The notes under the pieces: generated by a model
What the model was told of the DNA's origin: nothing
The model's input: only the letters and a program-made list of their open reading frames with translations
Database searches by the model: none
Position numbers and translations under genes: made by a program
Assembly (NCBI GenBank): GCA_002281775.1
Contig: NCGY01000009.1
Location: 175,687 to 239,686, forward strand
Origin: Hydrogenophilales bacterium 16-64-46
Lineage (GTDB): Bacteria > Pseudomonadota > Gammaproteobacteria > Burkholderiales > Thiobacillaceae
Length of the DNA: 64,000 nucleotides
Direction of reading: 5' to 3'
Part shown: positions 62,736 through 64,000 of the stretch, piece after piece
How positions within the stretch are numbered: the first letter of the stretch is position 1
How the letters are laid out: every line of letters starts with the position of its first letter

Positions 62736-64000
62736 TCAGAAGAACCAGGTCAATTGCACGCTGGCCCGGTCGCCGAGGTTGTCGGCGATGAGCTGGGCGT
62801 TGCTGAGCTGCGTGGCATTGGTTATTGCCGAGGGATTGCTGACTTCCAGGTCGCGCCATTCGTAGTTCAGCGTGAGCCGGGTGTTCTTGTAGAAATACCA
62901 GTTGAGGCCCAGCGTGGTGGTGTTGAACTGACGCTCAAGATCTGCACTTTCTGTCATGCGGTCGAAAGTGTCGTAGCGCAGGTCGACTTCCCAGCCCTTG
63001 AGGAAGCGCCAGCCACCCTCCACGTACCAGCCGTCGGCTTTTTCGTTGAGGCCGATCTGGACCGGCTGATCGGGGAAAGGCGGGTTCGGCCCGGCGACGA
63101 TCACGCCCTCGCCGCGCAGATATTCCGCCGTGGCGCGCCAGGGGCCCTTCTGATAGCGCGCGCCGACGCCTTCGCGGATGCGGTCGAAATCCTGCCCGCC
63201 GAATTCGCGTTCGCCATTCTGGTGCCAAAGCCAGACCGAAGCATCCTCGCGGTTCGGCCCCTTGCTCTTGTTGAAGATATAGGATGCCTGCAGCCGGCCG
63301 GTCACATCCTTGTTGCCGTCGTCGTCGGAAAGCTCCTCGGTTTCGTTGCCGTTGGAAATCATGAGCGCGTAGGAGAACTCCCACGGGCCCTGGTTGAACC
63401 AGTCGTAGACCTGGACGCCGATATCGCGGAAGCCCGAACCGGCACTCACGAATTCGCCGCTGGACGCGCCAGTGGCGTTGACCGCGCCAGTAGAGCGAAC
63501 GTGGCGCTCGATCAGCAGCGACGTGGCCGCGTTGCTGTAATAAACGTACGGATACGCCACATGCACGGCGACGAGCGCTTCCTCGCTGGTCGGCAGTTTG
63601 AACTGGCCGACGCGGATGCGCGCGCCGGGAATGTAGTTGAAGGTGACTGAGGCATCGGTCAACACCACGTCGCGTTCGATGGTGAGGGCGTTGCGCCCGG
63701 CGTCGGCCAGCAGGAAGTAGTTGATTTTCCCTGGAATCAGGTTGCCTCGTACCCCGAGGCGCGCCCGGTTGAACTGGAGCTCGTCGTTGTCGTCGAGATC
63801 GGGGCCGATCCGGTTGGGGAGTGTCAGTTCCCCGTTGAAGGCTGCTGGTCCGCCAGCGAGCCCGCTGATCGGGTCGGCGTCAATGTAAGTATAAGTGGGC
63901 TGCAGAAAGCCCCAGAATTTGTAGTAGCCCGTATTGGGGGGCTCGTTGCCCTGCAGCTGGAGCCAGTTGGCGGCCTGCGCGCCTGCCGGCAGGCCCAGCA
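62736..64000 (-). CDS. Outer-membrane porin, OprP/O-like (5' end cut by window)
   Basis: The frame is open from the window edge, with 421 codons present. The first residues (LGLPAGAQAANWLQ) are the end of a signal peptide, so only about ten to twenty residues are missing. The mature chain is built of alternating amphipathic strands (YKFWGFLQPTYTYIDA, LQFNRARLGVRGN, WYVEGGWRFLKGWEVDLRYD) and ends in Phe (SVQLTWFF), the outer-membrane assembly signal. The early PGARIRVGQFKLPTS segment recalls the phosphate-selective porin (OprP/OprO) family. The transported solute is unknown. Confidence 0.88.
   Translation of the reverse strand, partial: LGLPAGAQAANWLQLQGNEPPNTGYYKFWGFLQPTYTYIDADPISGLAGGPAAFNGELTLPNRIGPDLDDNDELQFNRARLGVRGNLIPGKINYFLLADAGRNALTIERDVVLTDASVTFNYIPGARIRVGQFKLPTSEEALVAVHVAYPYVYYSNAATSLLIERHVRSTGAVNATGASSGEFVSAGSGFRDIGVQVYDWFNQGPWEFSYALMISNGNETEELSDDDGNKDVTGRLQASYIFNKSKGPNREDASVWLWHQNGEREFGGQDFDRIREGVGARYQKGPWRATAEYLRGEGVIVAGPNPPFPDQPVQIGLNEKADGWYVEGGWRFLKGWEVDLRYDTFDRMTESADLERQFNTTTLGLNWYFYKNTRLTLNYEWRDLEVSNPSAITNATQLSNAQLIADNLGDRASVQLTWFF

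Overview
The window looks like a chromosomal segment of a GC-rich, motile betaproteobacterium. The evidence is: a flhDC master operon next to a flhB-flhA-flhF-flhG-fliA operon, an argD-argF-argG cluster, a ribF-ileS-lspA-slpA-ispH operon, and above all a gene for the betaproteobacterial proteasome homologue BPH, a family known from Thiobacillus and Cupriavidus. A Thiobacillus-like relative is the most natural guess, but that is inference from gene content only. No tRNA, rRNA or CRISPR array was seen.

Layout. 1-3.5 kb: the end of an unknown gene, clpS-clpA, and a secreted coiled-coil protein. 3.9-5.3 kb: manC (GDP-mannose synthesis). 5.4-13.5 kb: an accessory insert holding a ten-copy heptanucleotide repeat, a giant SpvB/FG-GAP/RHS protein with a small overlapping membrane-protein gene, an IS256-family remnant and a RAYT-type (REP-associated) transposase with inverted flanks. 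The insert is bracketed by two diverged 300-bp copies of the manC 3' end; the second is a truncated pseudogene. 14.0-25.6 kb: flagellar regulators (flhDC), a membrane-anchored methyltransferase, two stator pairs (motAB, and a second pair at the end of the export/sigma28 operon), flhB, flhA, flhF, flhG and fliA. 25.6-28.0 kb: lon.

28.1-44.9 kb is an accessory, defence-like island between lon and ispH. It carries vapBC, an SbcCD-like nuclease/ATPase pair without a zinc hook, a DUF6516 toxin with a winged-helix partner, an AT-rich cassette of a WYL-like small protein plus an AAA ATPase with a possible HEPN/anticodon-nuclease-like tail, a 2200-residue SF1 helicase with a Vsr-like nuclease domain, two RelE/ParE-type toxin-antitoxin pairs transcribed divergently, and a broken DsrE gene.

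44.9-64 kb is core again. On the minus strand: ispH, slpA, lspA, ileS, ribF, murJ. On the plus strand: rpsT. Then a DUF3579 gene on the minus strand, followed on the plus strand by argD (behind a leader with a perfect -10 box and a terminator-like hairpin), argF, a DUF2283 gene, argG, ppnP, BPH, yajQ, a DJ-1 family gene and a CBS-domain gene. The end holds a secreted DsrE protein, rsgA, phhB, a small cytochrome c, orn and a porin cut by the window edge.

The best candidates for something undescribed are the same-strand helicase/WYL-like/AAA trio, the RHS tip with its overlapping two-helix membrane protein behind a repeat tract that could vary in length, and the argD leader. All functions come from reading translated sequence and motifs; no search was run.
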